Shown here: positions 50,414 through 50,414 of the stretch, one piece after another
How the letters are laid out: the number at the start of each line of letters is the position of its first letter
Numbering within the stretch: the first letter of the stretch is position 1
DNA from: Chloroflexota bacterium
GTDB lineage: Bacteria > Chloroflexota > Limnocylindria > Limnocylindrales > CSP1-4
Reading direction: 5' to 3'
Assembly (NCBI GenBank): GCA_004297395.1
Contig: SCUO01000069.1
Location: 1-50,414 of the forward strand
DNA length: 50,414 nt
Translations under genes and position numbers: made by a program
The notes under the pieces: model-generated
Database searches by the model: none
Seen by the model: the letters and a program-made list of their open reading frames with translations, nothing else
Told to the model about the DNA's origin: nothing

Positions 50414-50414
50414 G

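Larger units (their letters stand above)
40020..50414. mobile_element. Putative tRNA-Gln-associated integrative defence island
   Basis: Downstream of tRNA-Gln the content changes to two related tyrosine recombinases, a CBASS operon, an HTH-metallopeptidase/PIN pair, an AAA ATPase and a truncated gene. This gene set and the tRNA-adjacent recombinase are typical of integrative elements. The right boundary is not visible and no duplicated tRNA 3' end was found inside the window, so the extent is an estimate. Confidence 0.55.

Overview
This window is high-GC DNA (roughly 70% by eye, strong G/C third positions) from a bacterium. The gene content fits an aerobic or facultative Chloroflexota or actinobacterium-like lineage. 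Pointers are an oxidative FAD-dependent porphyrinogen oxidase (HemY/CgoX type), glycerol catabolism through GlpD, an M14 peptidase with cell-wall-binding repeats, many GTG starts, and several genes that look leaderless. No taxonomic marker such as rRNA is present, so the assignment is an inference.

Layout. At 1-4.8 kb are a zinc-ribbon protein and, on the minus strand, an operon nnrE - small membrane protein - glpD - glpK. At 4.9-9.2 kb is a five-gene minus-strand operon: DUF1326, DUF2182, TetR, alpha/beta hydrolase and glycosyltransferase, with a perfect 12-bp palindrome in its promoter region. A MutY-type glycosylase follows. At 10.5-23.6 kb on the plus strand is a nearly gap-free operon: a helix-turn-helix regulator, hemA, a hemC-hemD fusion, hemB, hemL, hemE, hemH, a radical SAM/SPASM protein, a hemY gene whose product carries a C-terminal FeoA domain, and feoB. 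This joins the whole route from glutamyl-tRNA to haem to ferrous iron uptake. At 23.6-30.7 kb are a 2'-5' RNA ligase family protein, an aminobutyraldehyde dehydrogenase, a TPP-riboswitch-controlled thiamine-precursor ECF transporter (YkoE, fused double ATPase, EcfT), a lysophospholipase-like hydrolase and a metallo-beta-lactamase-fold hydrolase. At 30.7-39.7 kb are an M14 carboxypeptidase with CWB2 repeats, a YhdH/AcuI reductase, a HIT protein, tRNA-Gln beside glnS, and an operon of esterase lipoprotein, ECF sigma factor and LamG-domain anti-sigma-like protein.

From about 39.9 kb to the right edge is an accessory island. It starts at a second tRNA-Gln(CTG). Two related tyrosine recombinases point inward and bracket a type II CBASS anti-phage operon (Cap4-like SAVED effector, CD-NTase, Cap2 E1-E2, Cap3 JAB protease) and a divergent pair: an HTH-ImmA/IrrE metallopeptidase fusion plus a PIN-domain protein. 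The second recombinase is translationally coupled to an AAA ATPase, and a truncated gene, possibly ThiF-like, runs off the end.

The two most notable systems are the haem operon ending in a HemY-FeoA fusion followed by feoB, and the CBASS cassette with a fused HTH-metallopeptidase regulator candidate, bracketed by recombinases at a tRNA gene.
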